Shown here: in pieces, positions 34,093-42,536 of the stretch | How positions within the stretch are numbered: position 1 is the stretch's first letter | How the letters are laid out: the number at the start of each line of letters is the position of its first letter | Assembly: GCA_016711605.1 (NCBI GenBank) | Contig: JADJSS010000002.1 | Coordinates: 248,001 to 312,000, forward strand | Reading direction: 5' to 3' | Origin: Saprospirales bacterium | Lineage (GTDB): Bacteria; Bacteroidota; Bacteroidia; Chitinophagales; JADIYW01 | Length of the DNA stretch: 64,000 nt | Program-made: the position numbers and the translations under genes | The notes under the pieces: model-generated | What the model saw: only the letters and a program-made list of their open reading frames with translations | Database searches by the model: none | What the model was told of the DNA's origin: nothing

Positions 34093-34156
34093 AATAAAGC
34101 TGAATATTCTTAGTAAAGCAAAGATGCATTTTTAAACCGACGAAAAGAGATTTGAA

Positions 34157-34696
34157 TTACTGAATTGAATAGTCTTCTACACAATAAGTACCAAAAATAC
34201 TTTTTCGCAATTGTAGTTGAATATTTTTTTGAGAAGAAGAAAGTGATTTAATTTTATCTAATGTTGATGGTTTTACTTTCATTCTAATGTCTTTATTTTG
34301 AAAAGTAAACGTGATGTGTTTTCTCTGTTTGTTTTTAAATCCAACTGAATAGAATGTTATTGGACAAGTCTCTGTAAAAATTTCATGCTGTTTCGACTGT
34401 TGAATAATTGCAATATTTATGGGCATTTTCATCAATAAGAAAAAAACAAACGCCAACAAAATAGTACACAAGCCATTCACAGCTACATGCATATTCTTGT
34501 TAGATTCATCTTGAACACCAAAAATTGCCCATTTTTTAATAAAGTAATATGCTATTGGCAATGCAATTAAATATAAAACTGACTTTAACCAAAATGGAAA
34601 CAAAAGAATTTGATTGTCCATTTTTCGTGCAACAATAATTATTATCAAAGCTGCAAGAAAAAACCAAAATGCATATTTCAGTGGTTTATTGTTCAT
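34157..34696 (-). CDS. Membrane protein of unknown function next to hemJ
   Basis: A 179-residue protein with about three membrane helices (ALIIIIVARKM, VLYLIALPIAYYF, LCTILLAFVFFLLMKM) and a soluble C-terminal ~70 residues with alternating polar strands (KHITFTFQNKDIRMKVKP). It overlaps the end of the HemJ-like gene (ATGA at 34693-34696), so the two are translationally coupled. No family recognised. Confidence 0.6.
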   Translation of the reverse strand: MNNKPLKYAFWFFLAALIIIIVARKMDNQILLFPFWLKSVLYLIALPIAYYFIKKWAIFGVQDESNKNMHVAVNGLCTILLAFVFFLLMKMPINIAIIQQSKQHEIFTETCPITFYSVGFKNKQRKHITFTFQNKDIRMKVKPSTLDKIKSLSSSQKNIQLQLRKSIFGTYCVEDYSIQ

Positions 34697-35220
34697 TCTT
34701 TACGAAGCAATTTATATAAACGAATACCAAGAAGTAATAAAATAATTAACGCTGCCAAACCACCAAGTCCAAACAAAAAACTTAAGTTGGTTTTTACCAC
34801 AACTAAAAAAACAATTGCGAATAAAAAAATGGTTGCAACTTCATTCCAAATGCGTAATTGTGTAGATGTAAACGAGAATTTAGTTGACTGTTGTTGTTTA
34901 AAAATATAGTGTAACGAAAAATGATAACACACTAGAAAAAACACGAATGTCAATTTTATATGCATCCAAGGTTGTGTTAAGGTTCCTGATTTTATTAATA
35001 ACCAAATACCAAAACTCATCGTGATAATGCAAGATGGCCACGTGATAATGTACCATAATTTACGTTGCATGATTTTAAACTGATTAATTAAAATCGATTT
35101 GTCTGGTTCTGGTTTTTCATTTGCTTCTGTTGCATAAATAAATAATCTTGGCATATAAAATAAACCTGCAAACCAGTTGACTACAAAAATAATATGCAAT
35201 GCTTTGATGTATAAATACAT
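34693..35220 (-). CDS. hemJ: Protoporphyrinogen IX oxidase (HemJ-like)
   Basis: A 175-residue protein with four to five membrane helices. It begins MYLYIKALHIIFVVNWFAGLFYMPRLFIY, whose His is the conserved one near position 9 of HemJ, and IKLTFVFFLVCYHFSLHYI carries a second conserved His pair region. HemJ oxidises protoporphyrinogen IX to protoporphyrin IX late in haem synthesis. It is coupled to a small membrane protein downstream. The alternative, a CopD-like copper protein, shares the fold but the N-terminal motif favours HemJ. Confidence 0.85.
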   Translation of the reverse strand: MYLYIKALHIIFVVNWFAGLFYMPRLFIYATEANEKPEPDKSILINQFKIMQRKLWYIITWPSCIITMSFGIWLLIKSGTLTQPWMHIKLTFVFFLVCYHFSLHYIFKQQQSTKFSFTSTQLRIWNEVATIFLFAIVFLVVVKTNLSFLFGLGGLAALIILLLLGIRLYKLLRKE

Positions 35221-35248
35221 GAAACGAATTTACGATTTACGTTCCGAA

Positions 35249-35264
35249 TTCCGAAGCTTCGGAA
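35249..35264. repeat. Perfect 16-bp palindrome (TTCCGAA family)
   Basis: TTCCGAAGCTTCGGAA, flanked by overlapping GTTCCGAA and GGAACGGAA words, in the gap upstream of hemJ. Related palindromes are at 17147-17164, 38769-38784 and 49589-49609. Confidence 0.7.
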
Positions 35265-35297
35265 CGGAATATGATTTACGATTTTTTTGAAAATAAA

Positions 35298-35329
35298 AAA
35301 ATCCGTCTCGTTTTAATGAGACGGATTTT
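35298..35329 (-). terminator. Terminator after the TPR protein gene
   Basis: A perfect 12-bp stem AAAATCCGTCTC / GAGACGGATTTT with an 8-nt loop; on the minus strand it is followed by T-rich sequence. Confidence 0.9.
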
Positions 35330-35363
35330 GTGCTATTATTTTTTAGATTTTACTTCGTTGGTT

Positions 35364-36768
35364 TTACTTTTTTTTTTCAGGCGTCGATTTCTTTGCTGGT
35401 GTTGGTTTTTTTGCTGGTGCAGTTGATGACGAAGCAACACCTGGACGAGATTTTACCGTAGTGGTTTCATTAATCCAACATCCAATTGTATAAGATGCGC
35501 CTTCTGCTAATTTTTTAGCAGTGATGTCTCCTTTCGTTGGTAAATACTGTGTGTAAGTCGAAATCATTTTTTGAGCATCATCAGCAACTGTTGCATCCAT
35601 TTCTTTTGCTTTTCTGAAATAATCAAAAGCTGGCCACAATACAATTTGCGATTGGAAACCAGTTCCTGGTCCACATAATTTACCACTTGCTGCATACAAG
35701 GTTCCAATTAACAAATACGCTGTTCCCATTTTTGGATTGTAAACAATGGTTTGTTTAGCAAAATCACGTGAAGCTGGAAAATCATTTTTCTCGTATTTGA
35801 TGTTTGCCATGCTAAAATATAAATCTGCTTTTTTCAACGAATCTGTTTCTTTTGCCACAGCATTTTCGTATAAAACATAAGCAGAATCGTATTTATTTAA
35901 ACGTGTGTAAATTTTTCCTAAACGTATAGCATAGCTATAACTTGGTTCCATTGCGTTTAATTTTTTCAATAATTCTACATTAAAAGAACTGTCAGCACAA
36001 CCTTTTGTTTTGTTGTAAACTAATTTAATTGTTTCTAAATCGTTCGGTTTTTCAGTGTATTTTTTCCTGTAGATATCTAACAGTTTTGCGCAATCTGTTG
36101 GATCTGATTTATCAGCAAAATTTTGTGTATATAAATCATCTAATAAAGATTTTACTTCTTTATTAGCAGCTACATTTTTATCGTTTTTCGCAATGTTTTT
36201 ATCTAATATTGCGGATAGCGATTCATATTTGCCTTTAACAAAATCAGTAGTAATATCTTCTCTTCCAAGTTGATTTACCAAAAGTTTAAAATACGTTTGA
36301 ATCACAAACGGATAGGCATTATCACCACTTAGTTGTAATGATTTTTCGAAATTAGCTCTTGCATCTTTAATGCCAGAACCACCTTTATATTTTAATTGGT
36401 CAACTGCTTTTTTGCCTAAAACGTAATCTGTTTGTCCGTGACATTGCATACGTTTATCGTAAATCATCATTAAGGTGTCAACATATTTATCTTTTAATGC
36501 AGCATCTGTTGTGTTTTGAATTAAATTGGTATACAATAGTTCACCATCCATCATGGTTTGTAATCTGAAAGCAGGTGCATTGATTGTAAATGATTCTCCA
36601 ATACGGAAAAGCATCATTGTAAAGTTGTTTCTTAAAAAACTCACGGTAAATAGAGTATGGTGCTGTAGTTTTAGTGCTATCACCATTTACATATCTTGGA
36701 CAGTTTTGAGCTTGTAAACTACCTATCATTAAGAAGCAAGTAGCGATTATTAAACTAATTTTTTTCAT
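35364..36768 (-). CDS. Secreted TPR-repeat protein (frameshifted near the 5' end)
   Basis: An N-terminal signal peptide MKKISLIIATCFLMIGSLQAQ starting at 36768 leads into CPRYVNGDSTKTTAPYSIYREFFKKQLYNDAFPYWRII. The frame is lost near 36575-36590 and the remaining ~395 residues continue in another frame (FRLQTMMDGELLYTNLIQNT to the end), so one base is missing or added there. The body is helical with TPR-like repeats (ARANFEKSLQLSGDNAYPF, SYAIRLGKIYTRLNKYDSAYVLYENA), and the tail is Pro/Lys/Ser-rich. A periplasmic or surface TPR protein, possibly an assembly factor for the neighbouring outer membrane protein. Confidence 0.75.
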
Positions 36769-36796
36769 TTTTAAAATCAATTTTATTTATTTAAAA

Positions 36797-38191
36797 TCAA
36801 TAGTATTTTCTTCTAACAAACCATCTGTCGTTTAAAGATATTCCGATTTTTAGTTTCACAAAGGTTTCTTGCACTAAATTTTTCTGCGTAGTTCCTCTGC
36901 TTCCACCTTCTATTCCTAGATTGAATGCATATACATACAATTTTTGAATTAAGCCTTCTGGCGAAGTGGTTGTTATTACTATTGGTATACCTATGCCAAA
37001 GTTCATGCCAAATTCATTAATGTGTGTGTTGTTGATGGCAATATTGGTGCGTGTGTAGCTAAATCCTGCTCTGTACTTTAATTTAGAAAAGAATTTTTTA
37101 AAGTTTTTATCATTTGGTAAAAACTCACCACCAAATCCGACACGCCAACTGTTGCTGAGTTTTGATGCTGCTCCAGATTCGTATCCTTTGTATTTACTCC
37201 AAGGTTGGAATCGAAAATCTACACCTGCTTTCCATTTTATTCCACGAAATGCCATGATTCCAACATTGAGTGTTGCTGGAATTTTTATATTTGCTGATTG
37301 ATTGAATTTTTCAGAAAGTGTGTCTAAGATTTTATTATACTCTGATTGTGGTTTTATATAATCTGTAATAAAATCATTCAGACCTATAGTTGATGTTCTG
37401 GTAGATAAATATTTTGAAGAGAATGTATAAAGTGCTTCTTCAAGTTGTGTGTTTTTTCCGAATTTAATTGGAGCTGAACCAGACACACCAAACACTACAT
37501 TAAAAAGTTTGTTGGTATCTTTTTTGCTTTTGATATCTAGTACATATTGAAATCCTGCATTCCATACAAAACTGCTTATTTTAGCATTGGTAAATGACCA
37601 AGAAGTATAGGAGTTTTGATCGAAATTTCCAGCATTATCAGTAGGATAGCCAAAAGTGTTGTTATTTAATTTGCCAAAAAGATAACCCATATTAAAACCC
37701 ACTTGGAATCCTTTGTATTTAAAACCATTGCCCCAAGATAAATTATAAATGGTACCAGAACCTTCATATTCAAATTTCATCACATTTGAAGTATCGAATG
37801 ATTGCGATTGAGTAACTAAATAATCTTTAGATGAAAAAGGCAATAAACTTGCGCCAGTTGTCCAATATTTATTTACAGGAAAAAAAATGGATAAATAATT
37901 TAAAGTAAAACTATTTTGTTTTGATTTGGTATTTGCTGTTTTAATTTTCTCAAAATTACCTGAAATTCCACCATCAAAAGTGGTGAGCTGCATAGTTGCA
38001 TATGATGCTGGATTTATATAATTTGGTGATTCTGCAGATTGAAATGCAGCACCTAAGCCACCCATTTGTGCAGATTGCATATGATTATTATCTACTAAAT
38101 AACCTAATCCGTAACGCGAATAAGGTGTGCTTTCTTGCGCGAATGAACCAAAAGCTGCAACTACCAGAAAAAATAAAATTAATTTACGCAT
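36797..38191 (-). CDS. Outer membrane beta-barrel protein (hypothetical)
   Basis: A 464-residue protein starting at the ATG at 38191 (MRKLILFFLVVAAFGSFAQ, a signal peptide). The mature part opens ESTPYSRYGLGYLVDNNHMQ and continues with long amphipathic strands (NSFTLNYLSIFFPVNKYWTTGASLLPF, WRVGFGGEFLPND), ending in an aromatic residue, as in Bacteroidota outer membrane proteins. The YSRYGLGYL opening is common in this family of unknown function. Its first 8 bp overlap the end of coaX, so it is probably translated from the same mRNA. Confidence 0.72.
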   Translation of the reverse strand: MRKLILFFLVVAAFGSFAQESTPYSRYGLGYLVDNNHMQSAQMGGLGAAFQSAESPNYINPASYATMQLTTFDGGISGNFEKIKTANTKSKQNSFTLNYLSIFFPVNKYWTTGASLLPFSSKDYLVTQSQSFDTSNVMKFEYEGSGTIYNLSWGNGFKYKGFQVGFNMGYLFGKLNNNTFGYPTDNAGNFDQNSYTSWSFTNAKISSFVWNAGFQYVLDIKSKKDTNKLFNVVFGVSGSAPIKFGKNTQLEEALYTFSSKYLSTRTSTIGLNDFITDYIKPQSEYNKILDTLSEKFNQSANIKIPATLNVGIMAFRGIKWKAGVDFRFQPWSKYKGYESGAASKLSNSWRVGFGGEFLPNDKNFKKFFSKLKYRAGFSYTRTNIAINNTHINEFGMNFGIGIPIVITTTSPEGLIQKLYVYAFNLGIEGGSRGTTQKNLVQETFVKLKIGISLNDRWFVRRKYY

Positions 38192-38915
38192 TATAGTTAA
38201 GTATATGATTGAGTCCAATTAATGTGAAATTGGGAAATGCAAATATCTTGTTTTTAAGCGTAGAAACCAACAAATCGGCATCGCCACCAGTAATAATTGT
38301 GTTCATTTGAGGAAATTTAACTAAATAATCACTTATCATACCATCAATTTCTTTGCTTGCACCATAAATTCCGCCAGCCAACAGGTTTGATTTGGTGTCA
38401 TTGCCAATCATTTCCGCATGGTTTTCCAATTCTACTAACGGTAATTTTCCGGTAAACGTATGCATGGCTTTAAAACGCATTTTCAAACCTGGATGAATGC
38501 TGCCACCGAGAAATTCATTTTTTTCATTGATAAAATTGAACGTAATACATGTTCCACAGCCAATTACCAAATTATTCTGGTTTGGAAATTGTGCTTGTGC
38601 TGCAGCAATTAAAGCTAATCTGTCTTTTCCTAACGTATCTTTTGTAGCATATTTATTTTGAAATGGCAATTTGGTGTCTGCATCCAAAATAAGATGTTGA
38701 TTTATTTTTTCAAATTCATTAAATAAATACGTTGGAATTTCGATAGTACTTGATATAATGGCTTTTAGTTCCGAAGTTTCGGAATCAAATCTTGAAACAA
38801 TTTCAGTGATGCTTATTTCTTTGGTGTTTTCAAACGTCATTACTTTTGACAAATTCGATTGATTGAAGATGCCCAATTTGGTGCGCGTGTTGCCGATGTC
38901 GATAGCTAAATTCAT
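38184..38915 (-). CDS. coaX: Type III pantothenate kinase
   Basis: A 243-residue CoaX: MNLAIDIGNTRTKLGIFN (phosphate-binding DxGNT), then LGKDRLALIAA near residue 95, NLVIGCGTCITFNFI (second Asp/Gly region) and GGSIHPGLKMRFKAMHTFTGKLP. It catalyses the first step of coenzyme A synthesis. I start it at the ATG at 38915, the conserved position; an upstream in-frame ATG adds 8 residues. A palindrome of the TTCCGAA family lies inside the coding sequence at 38769-38784 (DSETSEL). Confidence 0.92.
   Translation of the reverse strand: MNLAIDIGNTRTKLGIFNQSNLSKVMTFENTKEISITEIVSRFDSETSELKAIISSTIEIPTYLFNEFEKINQHLILDADTKLPFQNKYATKDTLGKDRLALIAAAQAQFPNQNNLVIGCGTCITFNFINEKNEFLGGSIHPGLKMRFKAMHTFTGKLPLVELENHAEMIGNDTKSNLLAGGIYGASKEIDGMISDYLVKFPQMNTIITGGDADLLVSTLKNKIFAFPNFTLIGLNHILNYNA
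38769..38784. repeat. Palindrome TTCCGAA-GT-TTCGGAA inside coaX
   Basis: A 7-bp perfect stem in the coding sequence, translated as part of DSETSEL. The same word pair occurs in intergenic DNA at 17147, 35249 and 49590. Confidence 0.7.
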
Positions 38916-38928
38916 TATTTTCTGGCTG

Positions 38929-38962
38929 AACATTTCCAAAGTTTTAAAACTTTGGAAATGTT
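38929..38962. repeat. Perfect 34-bp palindrome (AACATTTCCAAAGTTTT)
   Basis: A 17-bp arm with exact complement, in the 49-bp gap between the amidohydrolase stop and the coaX start. Same family as 17842-17874, but ACATTTCC is paired with GGAAATGT instead of ACTTTTCC with GGAAAAGT, a compensatory change. Confidence 0.8.
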
Positions 38963-38964
38963 AT

Positions 38965-40155
38965 TTAAATTATTTTTCTTGAAGTTGTTTTGTTTGTCAA
39001 AATTCCGTTTTCCATATTTTCAATCAACACTAAACCTGGTGTTTTTCCAATTTGAATTGAGCCCAAACTATCAGCAAATCCTAATGCTTTGGCGCCGTTT
39101 AAAGTTGCCCATTTTAAAACTGTTTCAAAATCTAAATACGAACTAAACTTCAATATCGTTTTCATTTCTTCTAAAATATTCAATTGCCAGTTCGATGTTA
39201 AACTATCTGTTCCAATGCAGACTTGCGCATTGGTCTCTAAAAAGTTTTTGTAATTCGGCAATCTGTTTTCTATGTATAAGTTTGCATTTGGACAAGTTGC
39301 CCAAAAAGTAGCATCAGCATTTAAAACATCAAACGTAGCCAAAATATCTTCTTTAGTAGTCAGTGTATTATGTACGAATAAGTTTCTATTTTGTTTATCT
39401 AAATATTCTAACGCATAATGTATTGCGGAATTGTTGGTATATGGAATGTGTTTTGTGTCAAAACCAATTCGTTCGTAAAATCTAATAAAATCGCCTTTTC
39501 TGGTTTGAAAAAGTTCATTTTCTGCTGGTGTTTCCTGGTTATGAATGGAAATTGTTTTTTGTTCGATAAGGTCAGAATGACAAAGCATCTCAAACAACCT
39601 TCTCGAAACCGAATAATTAGCATGTGGAACTTTCGACTTTTTGTTTTTAGTTGTTTCTGATAATTCATTAAAAACAGCATCGTATTGTTCAATAATTTTA
39701 TCCGTATTTTCTTCCTGAAATAAATCGAAATATTCTACAAATGTGTAGTAATGCAGATTTTCTTTTCTTTTTTGAGCAAACGTATCGGTTGTATTAGAAA
39801 TATCGCCAACCGCAACAATTCCTGAATCAATCATGTTTTTTTCTTCGCGTTCAATGGCTTGCTGAATAATTTCTGAAGAATGATTTCTGTTTTTTATGAC
39901 TTGCGAAATAAAATCTATCAAACCGGTTCCTGTTTGCGCAACACCATTCAAATGAGATAATTCTAAGTGACAGTGTGCATTAATAAAACCAGGAACAATG
40001 ATTCCATCAAATATTTCTATTTCACTTTTATCATGATTATAGATAGAATCAATAGAAACGATCTTTCCATTTTTATCAATAATTATAACACCATTTTCGA
40101 TTGGTGAAGATGTGATTGTATAAATTTTATCGGCTGATATTTTACGAAATGACAT
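38965..40155 (-). CDS. Amidohydrolase (cytosine deaminase/chlorohydrolase-like)
   Basis: A 396-residue metal-dependent hydrolase: PGFINAHCHLELSHL gives the HxH metal ligands, SIHNQETPAENELF a third His, LFVHNTLTTKEDILA a fourth, and CIGTDSLTSNWQLNIL the late Asp. This is the ATZ/TRZ/deaminase branch. In Bacteroidota some relatives act as aminodeoxyfutalosine deaminases in menaquinone synthesis, so a nucleoside or base deaminase is a fair guess, but the substrate cannot be fixed from sequence. It is separated from coaX only by a palindrome and is probably in the same operon. Confidence 0.78.
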   Translation of the reverse strand: MSFRKISADKIYTITSSPIENGVIIIDKNGKIVSIDSIYNHDKSEIEIFDGIIVPGFINAHCHLELSHLNGVAQTGTGLIDFISQVIKNRNHSSEIIQQAIEREEKNMIDSGIVAVGDISNTTDTFAQKRKENLHYYTFVEYFDLFQEENTDKIIEQYDAVFNELSETTKNKKSKVPHANYSVSRRLFEMLCHSDLIEQKTISIHNQETPAENELFQTRKGDFIRFYERIGFDTKHIPYTNNSAIHYALEYLDKQNRNLFVHNTLTTKEDILATFDVLNADATFWATCPNANLYIENRLPNYKNFLETNAQVCIGTDSLTSNWQLNILEEMKTILKFSSYLDFETVLKWATLNGAKALGFADSLGSIQIGKTPGLVLIENMENGILTNKTTSRKII

Positions 40156-40206
40156 AACTACAAAGATATAAAAGTGTTTTGTCTTTAGTCAATGAAAAAG
40201 TTGACC

Positions 40207-40214
40207 TATCTTTG
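40207..40214 (+). promoter_or_regulatory. -7 box placing transcription at a TTG start of rlmN
   Basis: TATCTTTG ends 7 nt before the in-frame TTG at 40222. The longer in-frame start at 40192 would lie upstream of this promoter box and is therefore unlikely to be transcribed. Confidence 0.5.
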
Positions 40215-40221
40215 CATAGAA

Positions 40222-41262
40222 TTGGAAAAGTTAGCAGACATACGAACACTCACCAAAGAACAACTCATTGCACAATTAGAGCAATTAGGTGAAAAGCCGT
40301 TTCGCGCGAAACAAATTTACGAATGGCTTTGGCAAAAATCTGCAATTGATTTTGATGATATGACCAACCTATCTAAAGAATTGCGTGAAAAACTAAAAGC
40401 GCATTTTTCCATTCTTCCAATTTCTATTTATAAAGTACAACAATCAAACGACGGAACCATAAAATCTGCATTTCAATTACACGACAAACATTTAATTGAA
40501 GGCGTGATGATTCCAACCGAAGATCGCGCAACGGCTTGTGTTTCTTCGCAGGTTGGTTGCAGTTTAACGTGTTCGTTTTGCGCAACTGGTTTTCTAAAAA
40601 GAGAACGTAATTTAACTGCAGCTGAAATTTATGATCAAGTAGTATTAATCAACAATCAAACACAAAAAAGTATTGGAAAAAACCTAACCAACATCGTGTT
40701 CATGGGTATGGGTGAACCGTTGTTAAATTATTCAAATGTATTATCTGCAATAGATAAAATTACTTCAGAAGATGGCTTGAACATGTCGGCAAAACGAATC
40801 ACAGTTTCTACGGCTGGAATTGCGAAAATGATAAAAAAACTCGCTGATGACAATGTGCGTTTCAATTTAGCATTATCGTTGCATGCTGCTGATGATGAAA
40901 AACGTAACACCATCATGCCAATCAACGAGCAAAATAATATTGAAGTGTTGGTTGAAGCGTTGCAATATTTTCAAGCAAATTGCAAAGGCGAAGTTACGTT
41001 TGAATATATCTTGTTAGATGGTGTGAACGACACCATTGATGATGCAAAAAAACTGGTGGACATTTGCAAACAATTAGACGATGTGAAAATCAACGTAATT
41101 GAATACAATAAAATTGAACAAGCAAATTTTCATAAATCAACCGTTGAAACACGCGAAAAATTTATCGATTATCTAACCAAACATAAAGTAATTGCTAATG
41201 TACGAAAAAGTCGTGGTAAAGATATAGACGCAGCTTGCGGCCAATTGGCAAATAAAAACTAG
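40222..41262 (+). CDS. rlmN: 23S rRNA (adenine-C2)-methyltransferase, dual-specificity radical SAM enzyme
   Basis: A ~346-residue radical SAM methylase: EKLADIRTLTKEQLIAQLEQLGEKPFRAKQIYEWLW at the N-terminus, VGCSLTCSFCATG (the CxxxCxxC cluster site) near residue 112, MGMGEPLLNY, and the C-terminal VRKSRGKDIDAACGQLA with the second reactive Cys region. RlmN methylates A2503 of 23S rRNA and A37 of some tRNAs. I place the start at the TTG at 40222 because a promoter box lies just before it; an ATG at 40192 would add 10 residues (MKKLTYLCIE) overlapping the promoter. Confidence 0.92.
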   Translation: MEKLADIRTLTKEQLIAQLEQLGEKPFRAKQIYEWLWQKSAIDFDDMTNLSKELREKLKAHFSILPISIYKVQQSNDGTIKSAFQLHDKHLIEGVMIPTEDRATACVSSQVGCSLTCSFCATGFLKRERNLTAAEIYDQVVLINNQTQKSIGKNLTNIVFMGMGEPLLNYSNVLSAIDKITSEDGLNMSAKRITVSTAGIAKMIKKLADDNVRFNLALSLHAADDEKRNTIMPINEQNNIEVLVEALQYFQANCKGEVTFEYILLDGVNDTIDDAKKLVDICKQLDDVKINVIEYNKIEQANFHKSTVETREKFIDYLTKHKVIANVRKSRGKDIDAACGQLANKN

Positions 41263-41351
41263 CGGATTTCCACGATAATTAAATCAAGTGGTTTTCCTCT
41301 ATTTTTTGTTTTAAAAAAACCTTTAATTTTATTTCAATAAAAATAACAACT

Positions 41352-41810
41352 ATGAAAAATTTCAGTTTGATTTTATTTAGCATACTTATTTTGTTTGCTT
41401 GTAAAAAAGAAGAAGACAAGAAATCCGTTTTAATTGAAGAACTGGCAAAAAGCGAATGGCGCAAAACCAGTATTTTATATTCTGCAGACTCCATAGCGCC
41501 AGATACTATTCCAACTTTTTCACCTGCTGTGCTTCTTTGCAAGGCAGATAATATATGGCATTTCAATGCAACTACGAATACTTTTATTTTGGATGAAGGA
41601 CCATCAAAATGCGATGCGTCTGATCCGCAAATAAAAGAAGAAGGTTCTATTGAAGACTTAAACAATGGGTCTCAGTTGCGTGTAGTTGGTGGAACTACCA
41701 ATGAAATATGGGAAATTGAATCACGTTCCGCTTCTTCATTTCGCGTAAGTTATTTTGGAAAACTTGGAACACAAACTCGGAAATTTAGAGTAACGTTTAC
41801 GAAAATATAA
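41352..41810 (+). CDS. Hypothetical lipoprotein (lipocalin-like)
   Basis: A 152-residue lipoprotein with signal MKNFSLILFSILILFAC (lipid Cys17) then a Lys/Glu-rich linker and a small beta-rich domain (AKSEWRKTSILYSADSI, IWHFNATTNTFILDEG, EIWEIESRSASSFRVSYFG). The strand pattern and length resemble lipocalin-like Bacteroidota lipoproteins of unknown role. It converges on the response-regulator gene across a palindromic terminator. Confidence 0.65.
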   Translation: MKNFSLILFSILILFACKKEEDKKSVLIEELAKSEWRKTSILYSADSIAPDTIPTFSPAVLLCKADNIWHFNATTNTFILDEGPSKCDASDPQIKEEGSIEDLNNGSQLRVVGGTTNEIWEIESRSASSFRVSYFGKLGTQTRKFRVTFTKI

Positions 41811-41820
41811 TTTATATGAT

Positions 41821-41853
41821 AACTTTTCCAAAGTTTTAAACTTTGGAAAAGTT
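41821..41853. terminator. Perfect 33-bp palindrome serving as convergent terminator
   Basis: AACTTTTCCAAAGTTT, one T, then its exact complement, followed by ATTTTT on the plus strand. It lies between two converging genes and belongs to the dispersed palindrome family. Confidence 0.75.
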
Positions 41854-41857
41854 ATTT

Positions 41858-42495
41858 TTACTCTTTCAGCAATCCTTTTTCCAACGCAATTTTTACCAAA
41901 CCAGCTGCGTTTTTGACACCGAGTTTGCTAATCAAATTCATGCGATGCGTTTCAACAGTTGATACACTTAAGAATAAGGTGTCGGCAATTTCTTGTGTGG
42001 TTTTTTCGTCAACAATTAATTGCAAAATTTCTTTTTCGCGACGCGTTAATTTTGGAATGTATGACGTGTCTTTTTTTGACCAAGTGATTCTTTCAATAAT
42101 ATTTCTTGCATGGCTGGCTGAATAAATTGTTTGCCATTGAGCACATTTTCAACTGCTGTTAAAAATTCAGTTTCCGATGCATCTTTTAATAAATAACCAT
42201 CAGCGCCATTTCGTAAAGCAGTTTTTACTAATGCTGTTTCTTCAAACGAAGTCAGCATCACGACTTTCATGGCTGTATATTTTTTCTTGAAAATTTTCAA
42301 TGCTTCCAAACCATCATCGCCTTTTATATTGATATCTAAGAATAAAACCTGTGGTTGTGTTTGTTCTAAAGTCGTATTTGCTTCTGGTAAATTATTGATT
42401 GCAAAGACTACTTTAAATTCTTTTTTAGTTGAAAAAACAGCCGAGACGCCTTGCAAAACAATTCCGTGATCATCAATAATTCCGATAGTTATCAT
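41858..42495 (-). CDS. NarL/FixJ-family response regulator (one-base deletion splits the frame)
   Basis: A receiver domain MITIGIIDDHGIVLQGVSAVF with the phospho-acceptor Asp54 in VLFLDINIKGDDG, then a LuxR-type helix-turn-helix (KLTRREKEILQLIVDEKTTQ and VSTVETHRMNLISKLGVKN) that ends at 41858. Between them the reading frame breaks in a run of seven A (42071-42077 on the plus strand); eight A would restore it. Read as one gene it is ~212 residues, the normal size of this family. It is divergent from a histidine kinase 41 bp away, which is surely its partner. Confidence 0.85.
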
Positions 42496-42536
42496 AAAAT
42501 ATAGTAGTTTGAGAATAAAAATAATATTTTTATACT

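Noticed and set aside
41279..41665. Minus-strand frame of 128 codons opposite the lipoprotein at 41352
   Set aside because: It overlaps a better-supported lipoprotein gene with a signal peptide, has no domain, and is a shadow frame.
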